Shown here piece after piece: positions 26,716-35,211 of a stretch of DNA of 64,000 nucleotides. Under the pieces are notes generated by a model. The model saw only the letters and a list, made by a program, of their open reading frames with translations, ran no database searches and was not told the origin of the DNA. This stretch comes from Arthrobacter cupressi. GTDB lineage: Bacteria; Actinomycetota; Actinomycetes; Actinomycetales; Micrococcaceae. Location: positions 62,001-126,000 of the forward strand of contig NZ_FNEI01000008.1 of NCBI RefSeq assembly GCF_900099975.1, in the 5' to 3' direction. Numbering within the stretch: the stretch's first letter is position 1; every line of letters begins with the position of its first letter. The position numbers and the translations under genes are program-made.

Positions 26716-29541
26716 GTGGCCAAGTACCGCGTCCACGAGCTCGCGAAAGAGCTCGGAATCACCTCCAAGGAAGCAGTGACAAAACTGCAGGAACTGGGCG
26801 AATTCGTCCGTTCCGCTTCCTCCACCATCGAAGCTCCCGTTGTGCGGAAGCTTCGCAATGCCTACCCGGGTGCGGGTGCAGCCCCGGCAGCAGCGCCTGC
26901 GGCCCCCGCCGCCCCGAAGGTTCCGGCAGCCTCGAACGCACCGGCAGCCCCCGCTGCTTCGCGTCCCGGTCCGGTTCCCGGCCCGGCCGCACCCAAGGCC
27001 CCCGCTCCGGCAGCCCCTGCTGCTCCGGCGGCAGCCAGCGCCGCGCCCGCGGCAAACCCGGTATCCGCCAAGCCCGGTGCCCGTCCGGCACCCCGCAGCG
27101 AAGCTCCCGCTCCGGCACGTTCGGGCCAGGCTCCGCGCCCCGGCGGCCCGCGTCCCGGCAACAACCCCTTCGCGACGTCCCAGGGCATGCCCCGCGGCCG
27201 CGGTGAAGGCGACCGTGCTCCGCGCCCGGGCAACAACCCCTTCGCAACCTCCCAGGGCATGCCGCGTCCCGGCGGCGCACGCACCGAAGGCGAACGCCCC
27301 GGCGGTCCGCGTCCCGCCGCTGCAGGCGCCGGCGGTCCCCGCCCGGCAGCCGGTGCCGGCGGCCCGCGCCCCGGCGCTCCGCGTCCGGGTGCACCCCGTC
27401 CGGGTGCTCCGCGCCCCGGCGGCCCCCGCCCGACCCCGGGCATGATGCCTAACCGCACCGAACGCCCCGCTCCCGGAGCAGGCCGTCCGGGCGGTGCCGG
27501 ACGTCCCGGCGGCCCCGGCCGTCCGGGCGGTGCTCCCGGCACCGGCGGCGGCGGAGCTCCCGCAGGCGGCGGTTTCGGCAAGGGCGGCCGCGGCCGCGGC
27601 GGCACCCAGGGTGCCTTCGGCAAGGGCGGCGCAGGCCGTGGCAAGCAGCGCAAGTCGAAGCGTGCAAAGCGCCAGGAACTGGAGCAGATGAGTGCTCCGT
27701 CCCTGGGCGGCGTTTCGGTGCCCCGCGGCGACGGCAGCACCGTTGTCCGTCTCCGCCGCGGCTCCTCCATCACGGACTTCGCCGACAAGATCGAGGCAAA
27801 CCCCGCCGCGCTGGTGACCGTGCTGTTCCACCTCGGTGAAATGGCCACCGCCACGCAGTCCCTCGACGAGGACACCTTTGCACTGCTGGGTGAAGAACTG
27901 GGCTACAAGGTCCAGGTCGTCTCCCCGGAAGACGAAGAACGCGAGCTGCTGGATTCCTTCGACATCGACCTCGAAGCCGAACTGGAAGCCGAAGGCGACG
28001 ACGTCCTCGAGGCGCGCCCGCCGGTTGTCACCGTCATGGGCCACGTCGACCACGGTAAGACCCGCCTGCTCGACGCCATCCGCAAGACCAACGTGGTGGC
28101 GGGCGAACACGGCGGCATCACCCAGCACATCGGTGCCTACCAGATCAGCCACGAGCACGAAGGTGCGATGCGCGAGATCACCTTCATCGATACCCCGGGT
28201 CACGAGGCGTTCACCGCCATGCGTGCCCGTGGTGCGAAGGTCACCGACATCGCCATCCTGGTGGTCGCAGCCGACGACGGCGTCATGCCGCAGACGGTGG
28301 AAGCGCTCAACCACGCCCAGGCGGCCAACGTGCCGATCGTCGTCGCGGTCAACAAGATCGACAAGGACGGCGCCAACCCGGACAAGGTCAAGGGCCAGCT
28401 CACCGAGTACGGCCTGGTTCCCGAAGAATACGGTGGCGACACCATGTTCGTTGAGGTCTCTGCCCGCCAGAACCTGAACATCGAGGACCTGATCGACGCC
28501 GTCCTGCTCACCGCGGACGCCGCGCTGGACCTGCGCGCCAACCCGGACAAGGACGCACGAGGCATCGCGATCGAAGCCAACCTGGACAAGGGCCGCGGTT
28601 CCGTGGCCACCGTCCTGGTGCAGTCCGGCACCCTGGCCGTCGGCGACACCATTGTCGCCGGCACCGCCCACGGCCGCGTCCGTGCAATGTTCGACGAGGA
28701 CGGCAACGCCCTGGACATTGCACTGCCGTCCCGCCCGGTCCAGGTGCTCGGCCTGTCCAACGTGCCGCGCGCCGGTGACACCTTCCTGGTGACCCCGGAC
28801 GAGCGCACGGCCCGCCAGATCGCCGAAAAGCGTGAAGCAGCCGACCGCAACGCCGCCCTGGCCAAGCGCCGCAAGCGCATCAGCCTGGAAGACTTCGACA
28901 AGGCCGTGGCCGAAGGCAAGATCGACACCCTCAACCTCATCCTCAAGGGTGACGTCTCCGGTGCCGTGGAAGCCCTCGAAGACGCCCTGCTCAAGATCGA
29001 TGTGGGCGACGAGGACGTGCAGCTGCGTGTCATTCACCGCGGCGTGGGTGCCATCACCCAGAACGACGTCAACCTCGCCACCGTGGACAACGCCATCATC
29101 ATCGGCTTCAACGTCAAGCCGGCCGAGCGCGTTGCCGAACTGGCCGACCGTGAAGGCGTGGACATGCGCTTCTACTCGGTCATCTACTCGGCGATCGACG
29201 ACATCGAGCTCGCACTCAAGGGCATGCTCAAGCCGGAATACGAAGAATTCCAGCTGGGCACCGCCGAAGTCCGCGAAGTCTTCCGTTCCTCCAAGTTCGG
29301 AAACATCGCCGGCTCGATCGTCCGTTCCGGCATCATCCGCCGCAACACCAAGGCCCGCGTCCTGCGCGACGGCAAGGTCATCGGGGAGAACCTCTCCGTC
29401 GACTCGCTCAAGCGCTTCAAGGACGACGCGACCGAGGTCCGCGAAGGGTTCGAATGTGGTATCGGCCTGGGGTCCTACAACGACCTCACCGAAGGCGACA
29501 TCATCGAGACCTTCGAGATGCGCGAAAAGCCGCGCGTCTAG
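26716..29541 (+). CDS. infB: Translation initiation factor IF-2
   Basis: 941 residues; GTG start with AGGAG at 26707-26711. The N-terminal IF2N helical domain ([20 protein letters not shown]) is followed by a roughly 270-residue Ala/Pro/Gly/Arg linker typical of actinobacteria. The linker contains a near-exact internal duplication of [14 protein letters not shown]. The G domain has GHVDHGKT near 441 and DTPGHEAFT and NKIDKDG motifs, then domains II-IV. It recruits fMet-tRNA to the 30S subunit. A hairpin overlapping its ribosome site may tune translation. Confidence 0.98.
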   Translation: MAKYRVHELAKELGITSKEAVTKLQELGEFVRSASSTIEAPVVRKLRNAYPGAGAAPAAAPAAPAAPKVPAASNAPAAPAASRPGPVPGPAAPKAPAPAAPAAPAAASAAPAANPVSAKPGARPAPRSEAPAPARSGQAPRPGGPRPGNNPFATSQGMPRGRGEGDRAPRPGNNPFATSQGMPRPGGARTEGERPGGPRPAAAGAGGPRPAAGAGGPRPGAPRPGAPRPGAPRPGGPRPTPGMMPNRTERPAPGAGRPGGAGRPGGPGRPGGAPGTGGGGAPAGGGFGKGGRGRGGTQGAFGKGGAGRGKQRKSKRAKRQELEQMSAPSLGGVSVPRGDGSTVVRLRRGSSITDFADKIEANPAALVTVLFHLGEMATATQSLDEDTFALLGEELGYKVQVVSPEDEERELLDSFDIDLEAELEAEGDDVLEARPPVVTVMGHVDHGKTRLLDAIRKTNVVAGEHGGITQHIGAYQISHEHEGAMREITFIDTPGHEAFTAMRARGAKVTDIAILVVAADDGVMPQTVEALNHAQAANVPIVVAVNKIDKDGANPDKVKGQLTEYGLVPEEYGGDTMFVEVSARQNLNIEDLIDAVLLTADAALDLRANPDKDARGIAIEANLDKGRGSVATVLVQSGTLAVGDTIVAGTAHGRVRAMFDEDGNALDIALPSRPVQVLGLSNVPRAGDTFLVTPDERTARQIAEKREAADRNAALAKRRKRISLEDFDKAVAEGKIDTLNLILKGDVSGAVEALEDALLKIDVGDEDVQLRVIHRGVGAITQNDVNLATVDNAIIIGFNVKPAERVAELADREGVDMRFYSVIYSAIDDIELALKGMLKPEYEEFQLGTAEVREVFRSSKFGNIAGSIVRSGIIRRNTKARVLRDGKVIGENLSVDSLKRFKDDATEVREGFECGIGLGSYNDLTEGDIIETFEMREKPRV

Positions 29542-29566
29542 GGTAACTGTCGGCTGGGGTGCCTCC

Positions 29567-29672
29567 GAGTTTTGAGGGCGCCCCGCCCCTACGCCGGGCG
29601 GCCTGGGATCTGCGATCCCGGGCCGCCCGGCTCCGGTAGGCCCGATGCCACTCCCGGGCGCCCCCAAAACTC
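29567..29672. terminator. Nested inverted repeats after infB
   Basis: The outer arms (29567-29583 and 29656-29672) pair at 16 of 17 positions around an inner hairpin (29593-29631) with an 18-bp stem including one wobble and a TGC loop. There is no long T-tract. Most likely it terminates the rimP-infB transcript before the separate rbfA promoter (TAGACT at 29685-29690). Confidence 0.65.
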
Positions 29673-29777
29673 TCCGGCATCGTCATAGACTCACCTCAAG
29701 TGCGCGGCAGCTCACGGCAAGGTCCCAGAAAGGGCCGCCAGTCGCCGTCGTACCCCAGATTTTTCTTAGGAGTGGAA

Positions 29778-30287
29778 ATGGCTGATCCGGCACGTGCTGC
29801 GAAATTGGCGCAGCGGATTAAGGTTGTTGTTGCCGAGGCATTGGGCCGGCGGGTCAAGGATCCGCGCGTGGAGTCCATCACCATCACGGATGCCCGGGTC
29901 ACCAACGATCTCCAGCACGCCACCGTGTACTACACCGTCTTCGGTGACGACGCCGCGCACTCCGATGCCGCCAAGGCACTCGAGAAGGCCAAGGGCGTGC
30001 TGCGGCAGGAAGTCGGCCGCAACATCACCGTGCGCCTGACCCCCACCCTGGAGTTCGTCCCGGACATGGTGCCCGTGAACGCCTCCAACCTGGAAGAACT
30101 GCTGCGCACCGCCAAGCAGCGCGACGCCGAGGTGGCCGCCCTCGCGGCAGGTGCCACGCACGCCGGCGACGCCGACCCCTACAAGAGCGACCCTCCCCGC
30201 GATGAAGACACCGACGAGGACGACTTCGACGAAGAGGACATCGACCTCCGCGCCGACGAGGACATCGACGAGGACAACGGCCGCTAG
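29778..30287 (+). CDS. rbfA: 30S ribosome-binding factor RbfA
   Basis: 169 residues; ATG with AGGAG at 29768-29772. The KH-like core begins MADPARAAKLAQRIKVVVAE and contains VKDPRVESITITDARVTNDL and LRQEVGRNITVRLTPTLEFV. It supports 16S rRNA maturation and cold adaptation. The C-terminal ~40 residues are an acidic tail (DEDTDEDDFDEEDIDLR...) beyond the usual domain. It is transcribed separately from infB, judging by the large inverted repeats between them. Confidence 0.96.
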   Translation: MADPARAAKLAQRIKVVVAEALGRRVKDPRVESITITDARVTNDLQHATVYYTVFGDDAAHSDAAKALEKAKGVLRQEVGRNITVRLTPTLEFVPDMVPVNASNLEELLRTAKQRDAEVAALAAGATHAGDADPYKSDPPRDEDTDEDDFDEEDIDLRADEDIDEDNGR

Positions 30288-30305
30288 ACAGCGCACCGGG
30301 GCCGC

Positions 30306-30311
30306 TAAGAT
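30306..30311 (+). promoter_or_regulatory. -10 element of the deaminase gene, leaderless
   Basis: TAAGAT followed by exactly 6 nt and the ATG at 30318. Confidence 0.5.
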
Positions 30312-30317
30312 CGGACC

Positions 30318-30794
30318 ATGACTGCGGACCCTGATCCCGGACGCTATCTCGAACACGCCATCCGGCTCGCCGTGCAGAACGTCGGTGACGGCGGCGGGCC
30401 GTTCGGCGCCGTCGTCGTCACCGCGGACGGGACCGTCCACGAAGGCAGCAACCGGGTCACCCGCGACAACGACCCCACCGCGCACGCGGAGGTGGTGGCC
30501 ATCCGCCGGGCCGCAGCGGCCAGCGGCAGCTTCGACCTCAGCGGCGCCGTCCTCTACGCCAGTTGCGAACCCTGCCCGCTGTGCCTGTCCGCAGCCCTGT
30601 GGGGCAGGATCGAGCGTGTCTACTTCGCCGCGGACCGGCACGGCGCCGCCCGCGCCGGATTCGACGACGCCGTGTTCTATGAATACTTCGACGGCAGCCG
30701 CCCGGACCTGCTGCCGGTGCAGCACGCAGAGGTCGACGGCGCCGACGAACCTTTCGACGCCTGGCGGCACAACGAGAACCGCACGGAGTACTAG
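30318..30794 (+). CDS. Nucleoside/nucleobase deaminase, guanine deaminase-like
   Basis: 158 residues, cytidine-deaminase fold. The zinc motifs are TAHAEVVAIRRA near 57-68 and CEPCPLCLSA near 86-95. The C-terminal PFDAWRHNENRTEY matches the tail of Bacillus GuaD-type guanine deaminases, which also begin with the GGPFGAVVV motif seen here near 25. It would convert guanine to xanthine and ammonia. It lies between rbfA and truB with its own leaderless promoter, an insertion relative to the common order. Confidence 0.82.
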   Translation: MTADPDPGRYLEHAIRLAVQNVGDGGGPFGAVVVTADGTVHEGSNRVTRDNDPTAHAEVVAIRRAAAASGSFDLSGAVLYASCEPCPLCLSAALWGRIERVYFAADRHGAARAGFDDAVFYEYFDGSRPDLLPVQHAEVDGADEPFDAWRHNENRTEY

Positions 30795-30795
30795 A

Positions 30796-30801
30796 TATAC
30801 T
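30796..30801 (+). promoter_or_regulatory. -10 element of truB
   Basis: TATACT, a near-consensus -10, followed by 7 nt and the GTG of truB. Confidence 0.5.
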
Positions 30802-30808
30802 GGGAGGC

Positions 30809-31729
30809 GTGCTTTCTGGACTGGTGATTGTCGACAAGCCGCAGGGATGGACCAGCCACGACGTGGTTGGACGGATGCGGAGGCTGGCCGGTACCCGGAA
30901 AGTCGGCCATGCGGGGACCCTCGACCCCATGGCCACCGGCGTCCTCGTCCTCGGCATCAACAAGGCCACGCGCCTGCTGAGCTTCATCGTCGGCACCACC
31001 AAGAGCTACTCCGCCACCATCCGGCTGGGTGAAGCCACTATCACCGACGACGCCGAAGGCGACGTCACCGCCGCCCACAGCGCCGGCGCGGTGACGGACG
31101 AAGCAATCCAGCGCGGCGTCGCAGCCCTCCGCGGAGACATCCAGCAGGTCCCCAGCAGCGTCAGCGCCATCAAGGTCAACGGAGAACGCTCCTATGCGCG
31201 CGTCCGCTCGGGCGAGGAAGTGAAGCTCGCCGCCCGGCCGGTCACCATCCACCGCTTCGACGTGCTGGACATCCGCAGGATCGACGGCGGACGCGTCGTC
31301 GACGTCGACGTCGAGGTGGATTGTTCCTCCGGGACATACATCCGCGCCCTGGCCCGCGACCTCGGCGAGGCGCTCGGCGTCGGCGGCCACCTCACGGCCC
31401 TCCGCCGCACCAAGGTGGGACCCTACACCCTGGACCAGGCCCGCACCCTGGAGGAGCTCGCAGAGGAGCTGGACGTCCTGGAGATCTCCCGGGCCGCCCG
31501 CGCCCTGATGCCCAGCCGTGAACTCAGCGACGCCGAGAGCATAGAGATTTCCTACGGCCGCCGCATCGCTGCCGGTCCCGCCGCCGGGACACCGGAAGCG
31601 GCCACGCCGGACAACCCCGTGGCCGCCTTCGCTCCCTCCGGGGAACTGGTGGCACTGCTGGCAGACTCCGGCAACCACGCCAAGCCGGTCCTTGTCTTCA
31701 CGCCCGGCAACGAGAAGGCGGCCGGCTGA
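30809..31729 (+). CDS. truB: tRNA pseudouridine(55) synthase TruB
   Basis: 306 residues; GTG start. GLVIVDKPQGWTSHDVV at the N-terminus, GHAGTLDPMATGVLVLGI near 31-48 with the catalytic aspartate, then SYSATIRLGEATITDD and SGTYIRALARDLGEAL are diagnostic. It makes pseudouridine-55 in the T-loop of tRNAs. A C-terminal PUA-like domain ends the protein. A near-consensus TATACT ends 7 nt before the GTG, so translation is probably leaderless. Confidence 0.96.
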   Translation: MLSGLVIVDKPQGWTSHDVVGRMRRLAGTRKVGHAGTLDPMATGVLVLGINKATRLLSFIVGTTKSYSATIRLGEATITDDAEGDVTAAHSAGAVTDEAIQRGVAALRGDIQQVPSSVSAIKVNGERSYARVRSGEEVKLAARPVTIHRFDVLDIRRIDGGRVVDVDVEVDCSSGTYIRALARDLGEALGVGGHLTALRRTKVGPYTLDQARTLEELAEELDVLEISRAARALMPSRELSDAESIEISYGRRIAAGPAAGTPEAATPDNPVAAFAPSGELVALLADSGNHAKPVLVFTPGNEKAAG

Positions 31730-31731
31730 GC

Positions 31732-32085
31732 GTGGACGGTTACTTCTATTCGGTGCTGGCCGTCGGTCTGCTCTCCACCGTCATCTGCCTCGTCGCGGGC
31801 CTCATGAAAAAGGCCCCCAACGACATCACCATTCTCTCGGTAGCCGCCGTCGAACTCGTCCTGCTCGTCTACCTGGTGGGCTCCATCGTCCGGGTGGTCG
31901 CGGGGGAGCGGATCTCCGGGGAAGCCTGGGAGTTCTGGGGCTACCTCGCCACCGCCCTCATGCTCCCGCTGGGCGCCGTCTACTGGTCCATCCTGGAACG
32001 GACCCGCTGGAGCAACTTCGTCCTCGCCGCCGTCGGCGTCACCGCCTTGGTGATGGCCGCCCGCATGAACCAGATCTGGTACTGA
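31732..32085 (+). CDS. Small membrane protein, function unknown
   Basis: 117 residues; GTG start 2 bp after truB. Four predicted helices: FYSVLAVGLLSTVICLVAGL, ITILSVAAVELVLLVYLVGS, a third around FWGYLATALMLPLGAVYWSI, and FVLAAVGVTALVMAA at the C-terminus. It recalls small conserved actinobacterial membrane proteins found between truB and ribF. No catalytic motif is visible. One base separates it from the next membrane-protein gene, so the two are almost certainly a pair. Confidence 0.8.
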   Translation: MDGYFYSVLAVGLLSTVICLVAGLMKKAPNDITILSVAAVELVLLVYLVGSIVRVVAGERISGEAWEFWGYLATALMLPLGAVYWSILERTRWSNFVLAAVGVTALVMAARMNQIWY

Positions 32086-32086
32086 C

Positions 32087-32563
32087 ATGAAAGAAACACC
32101 GAAGGTGTCCACTGAGACAACGCCCAAGAACGCGGAAGAAAGCGGCCAGGATACCCGGAACACCGGCCCCGGGCGGCTGCTGATCGCCGTCTACGCGGTG
32201 TTCGCGATCTCTGCGACGGCCCGCGCCGGCTACCAGATCGCCACCAAGTTCGCCGAAGCGCCCCTGGCGCACGTCCTCTCGGCCTTCGCGGCACTCGTGT
32301 ACGTGGTGGCCACGATTTCCCTGGCCAAGCCCGGCCGCACCTGGTTCAAGGTGTCCCTGGCCGCTGTCCTTGTGGAACTCGTGGGCGTGATCGTGGTCGG
32401 CGCCTTCAGCCTCTTCGACCCCGTCGCCTTCCCGCACGACACCGTCTGGTCCCTCTTCGGCCGCGGCTACGGCTTCGTGCCCCTGGTGCTGCCGGTCCTT
32501 GGCCTGCTGTGGCTGAACAAACGCCGGCCGGGCAGGGCAGACACCCGGGTGAACGGGCAGTAA
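32087..32563 (+). CDS. Small membrane protein, function unknown
   Basis: 158 residues. A polar N-terminus (about 25 residues, charged) precedes four helices: LLIAVYAVFAISATARAGYQ, VLSAFAALVYVVATISLA, VSLAAVLVELVGVIVVGAF and FVPLVLPVLGLLWLN. No family motif recognised. It follows its membrane-protein neighbour by one base and precedes ribF by 97 bp. The pair may form a complex. Confidence 0.8.
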   Translation: MKETPKVSTETTPKNAEESGQDTRNTGPGRLLIAVYAVFAISATARAGYQIATKFAEAPLAHVLSAFAALVYVVATISLAKPGRTWFKVSLAAVLVELVGVIVVGAFSLFDPVAFPHDTVWSLFGRGYGFVPLVLPVLGLLWLNKRRPGRADTRVNGQ

Positions 32564-32660
32564 CCGAACGGGTACCCTTAGAGAGTTCCGGCGCCGGACC
32601 AGGCCGCCGGGTCATAGTGAACAGCAGTGATTGGCTGAACAGCAGCAAAAGGCGAGGTTG

Positions 32661-33671
32661 ATGGTCCACATCTGGAACGATCCCAGCGAAGTCCCCGAAG
32701 ACTTCGGCCCCAGTGTCGTTACCATCGGAAACTTTGACGGTGTCCACCGCGGGCACCAGGAGGTCCTGGCGCACCTCCTGAGCACCGCCGCGCAGCGCGG
32801 CAACCGCTCGGTCGTCGTCACCTTCGACCCGCACCCGGCGCAGGTCCACCGGCCGGAATCGGCGCCGGAACTGCTGATGGGACTGCAGGACAAGCTGGAC
32901 GCCCTGGCCGGGACCGGCGTCGACGCCGTTTTGGTGATGAAGTACAACCTCGACCTGGCCGCCATGACCCCCGAAGAATTCGCGCGCGGCGTCCTGGTGG
33001 ACGGGCTGCGCGCGGCCCACGTGGTGGTGGGGCATGACCTGCGTTTCGGCGCGGGCAACTCCGGCGACGTGGTCACCATGCAGGAGCTCGGCACGGTCCT
33101 CGGCTTCGGCGTCACCGTCGTCAACGAGTACGGGGCCGGCGGAGCCCCGCTTGAAGACGACGGCGGCAGCTGGCACGACGGCGACAACGGCCGCCGCTGT
33201 TCCTCCACCTGGGTCCGGGAGGCCCTCGCCGAGGGCGACGTCGCCACTGCCACCGCGGTGCTCGGCCGCCCGCACCGGATGCGCGGTGAAGTCGTCCACG
33301 GTGCCGCCCGCGGCCGCGCCCTGGGTTTCCCCACCGCCAACCTTTCGCACGACGCCACCGGGTACGTTCCCGCCGACGGCATCTACGCCGGCTGGCTGAT
33401 CGACGCAACCGGCGTCCGCTGGCCGGCCGCCATCTCCGTCGGGTCCAACCCGACCTTCGACGGCGTGAGCCGGCAGGTCGAGGCGCACGTGATCGACCGT
33501 CCCGAGGAAGCCGTGGAGGCCTTCGACCTGTACGGGCAGACCGTCGTCGTCGAGTTCACCGCCCGGCTGCGTGGCATGGTCGCGTACCGCGGACCCGAGG
33601 CGCTGGTGGAGCAGATGCGCCTGGACGTCGTCCAGGCCCGGGACATCCTGTGTGGCGAAGGAGCCAAATGA
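32661..33671 (+). CDS. ribF: Bifunctional riboflavin kinase/FAD synthetase
   Basis: 336 residues from the ATG at 32661. The FAD-synthetase half has TIGNFDGVHRGHQEV near 18-32 and GHDLRFGAGNSGD; the riboflavin-kinase half has GEVVHGAARGRALGFPTANL near 213-232 and SVGSNPTFDG. It makes FMN and FAD from riboflavin. A stretch before CSSTWVREAL (GAPLEDDGGSWHDGDN) is a small Gly/Asp-rich insertion relative to shorter family members. The stop overlaps the tryptophan dioxygenase gene (ATGA). Confidence 0.96.
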   Translation: MVHIWNDPSEVPEDFGPSVVTIGNFDGVHRGHQEVLAHLLSTAAQRGNRSVVVTFDPHPAQVHRPESAPELLMGLQDKLDALAGTGVDAVLVMKYNLDLAAMTPEEFARGVLVDGLRAAHVVVGHDLRFGAGNSGDVVTMQELGTVLGFGVTVVNEYGAGGAPLEDDGGSWHDGDNGRRCSSTWVREALAEGDVATATAVLGRPHRMRGEVVHGAARGRALGFPTANLSHDATGYVPADGIYAGWLIDATGVRWPAAISVGSNPTFDGVSRQVEAHVIDRPEEAVEAFDLYGQTVVVEFTARLRGMVAYRGPEALVEQMRLDVVQARDILCGEGAK

Positions 33672-34522
33672 GCATCGAGAAGAACACCCGCCCCCTCGAG
33701 GACGGAATCGTCCGGGACTTCAGCACCCGGATGAGCTACGGCTCCTACCTGCAGCTGCCCGTGCTCCTGAGCGCGCAGCAGCCGGTCAGCCAGCCCGAAC
33801 ACCACGATGAGCTGCTGTTCATCATCCAGCACCAGACCACCGAGCTGTGGCTGAAGCTGGTGCTCCACGAACTCCGCAGCGCCGCGGCCTGGCTCCGTTC
33901 CGACGATCTCGGCGCAGCCCTCAAGGCCATCGCGCGGGTCAAGCACATCCAGAAGACTCTCACCGAGCAGTGGTCGGTGCTGGCCACCTTGACGCCCACG
34001 GAATACTCCGAATTCCGTGCCTACCTGGGCAACTCCTCCGGGTTCCAGTCCGCCCAGTACCGCGCGGTGGAATTCGCGCTCGGCAACAAGAACGCCAAGA
34101 TGATCCCGGTGTTCGACTCCGACCCGGAGTCCAGGGCCATGCTCGAAGAACTCCTGCACGCCCCGAGCATCTACGACGAGTTCCTGGCCTACCTGCACCG
34201 GCAGGGCTTCGACGTGCCCGCGTCAGTGCTGGACCGGGACGTCACGCAGGCCCACGAATTCGCCCCGGAACTGGTGCCGCTCTTCAAGCACATCTACGAG
34301 AACGCACAGGACAACTGGGGCGCCTACGAAGCCTGCGAGGAACTGGTGGACCTCGAGGACAACTTCCAGCTGTGGCGCTTCCGCCACCTGCGCACGGTCC
34401 AGCGGACCATCGGCATGAAGGCCGGAACCGGTGGCTCCAGCGGGGTGTCCTTCCTGCAGAAGGCCCTCGAGCTGACCTTCTTCCCGGAGCTCTTCGCCGT
34501 ACGCACCGAAATCGGCCGCTAG
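33668..34522 (+). CDS. kynA: Tryptophan 2,3-dioxygenase
   Basis: 284 residues, start overlapping the ribF stop by 4 bp. YGSYLQLPVLLSAQ and HHDELLFIIQHQTTELWLKL near 45-64 contain the substrate-side histidine and arginine-region contacts, and RHLRTVQRTIGMKAGTGGSSG near 240-260 holds the proximal haem histidine and the TGGSSG loop. This haem enzyme opens tryptophan to N-formylkynurenine. No other kynurenine-pathway gene lies in the window, so its link to ribF is through translation, not an obvious pathway. Confidence 0.95.
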   Translation: MSIEKNTRPLEDGIVRDFSTRMSYGSYLQLPVLLSAQQPVSQPEHHDELLFIIQHQTTELWLKLVLHELRSAAAWLRSDDLGAALKAIARVKHIQKTLTEQWSVLATLTPTEYSEFRAYLGNSSGFQSAQYRAVEFALGNKNAKMIPVFDSDPESRAMLEELLHAPSIYDEFLAYLHRQGFDVPASVLDRDVTQAHEFAPELVPLFKHIYENAQDNWGAYEACEELVDLEDNFQLWRFRHLRTVQRTIGMKAGTGGSSGVSFLQKALELTFFPELFAVRTEIGR

Positions 34523-34572
34523 CCCGCCGGTCCGGCAATTCCCGTGTTTCGACAACACGCGCGGGCTGCCGG

Positions 34573-34698
34573 TAAACTGGTCGATGGTTCGGCTGCAGTC
34601 CGTGGCGGCTGGACCTGTTGTGTGCGCGGCCACCGCCACCCAGCAACCCGGCAGTGAAGCGCTGACTCGGGACGCACGGCACAACTCTAGGAGTTCAT
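34573..34698 (+). promoter_or_regulatory. rpsO promoter and structured leader
   Basis: A TAAACT -10-like box (34573-34578) is followed by a leader of about 115 nt with a strong hairpin (34602-34612 pairing with 34630-34639, one bulge) and the AGGAG site. S15 autoregulates through its leader in many bacteria; a match to a known S15 leader class is not established here. Confidence 0.4.
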
Positions 34699-34968
34699 GT
34701 GGCACTCGACGCCGCTGTAAAGCAGTCCATCATCAAGGAATACGCAACCTCCGAAGGCGACACCGGTTCGCCCGAGGTCCAGATTGCTGTCCTGACTCAG
34801 CGGATCAAGGATCTGACTGAGCACATGAAGGAGCACAAGCACGACTTCCACACCCAGCGCGGCCTGCTCGCACTGGTCGGTCGTCGCAAGCGCATGCTGA
34901 CCTACCTGAAGAACGTTGACATTGCCCGCTACCGTTCGCTCATCGAGCGTCTCGGCCTGCGCCGCTAG
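34699..34968 (+). CDS. rpsO: 30S ribosomal protein S15
   Basis: 89 residues; GTG start with TAGGAG 5 nt upstream. [20 protein letters not shown], then [21 protein letters not shown] and the C-terminal [13 protein letters not shown] are canonical. It is a primary 16S rRNA binder. The gene has its own leader with a hairpin, and is followed by a terminator before pnp. Confidence 0.98.
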   Translation: MALDAAVKQSIIKEYATSEGDTGSPEVQIAVLTQRIKDLTEHMKEHKHDFHTQRGLLALVGRRKRMLTYLKNVDIARYRSLIERLGLRR

Positions 34969-34977
34969 TTTGACTGA

Positions 34978-35009
34978 GGGCGGCCCGATCCCCAGGGAAC
35001 GGGCCGCCC
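34978..35009 (+). terminator. Hairpin after rpsO
   Basis: Perfect 10-bp GC stem (gggcggcccg/cgggccgccc) with a 12-nt loop. There is no T-tract. It separates rpsO from a roughly 200-nt leader that precedes pnp. Confidence 0.65.
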
Positions 35010-35211
35010 GCTTCACGCAATAACTACATCCAAGGAAATCAACCGCATCGCGCATTCGCGGTCCTCGGTAGTGATCCCCGGGAACGTCCGTCCAGTCCGA
35101 CGGCGGAGCCCGAGGGTCTCGATCGATGACCGGGTGTCGTACAGGCTCGGAACAGACCGGCCTGGGTTGATGCGGCGGACTTCCGCTATCAAGAAACGGA
35201 GGTGACTCTCA

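Noticed and set aside
27020..27660. Repeat-rich part of infB as a possible tandem-repeat array or separate gene
   Set aside because: It is in frame with IF-2 and is the usual actinobacterial Ala/Pro/Gly linker; the duplicated peptide is protein-level repetition.
26635..29667. 1010-codon minus-strand open frame opposite infB
   Set aside because: Composition artefact of infB codon use; the translation has no recognisable domain.
34969..35211. Possible riboswitch before pnp
   Set aside because: Several short stems are possible, but I could not match a known riboswitch core; it is described only as a pnp leader.
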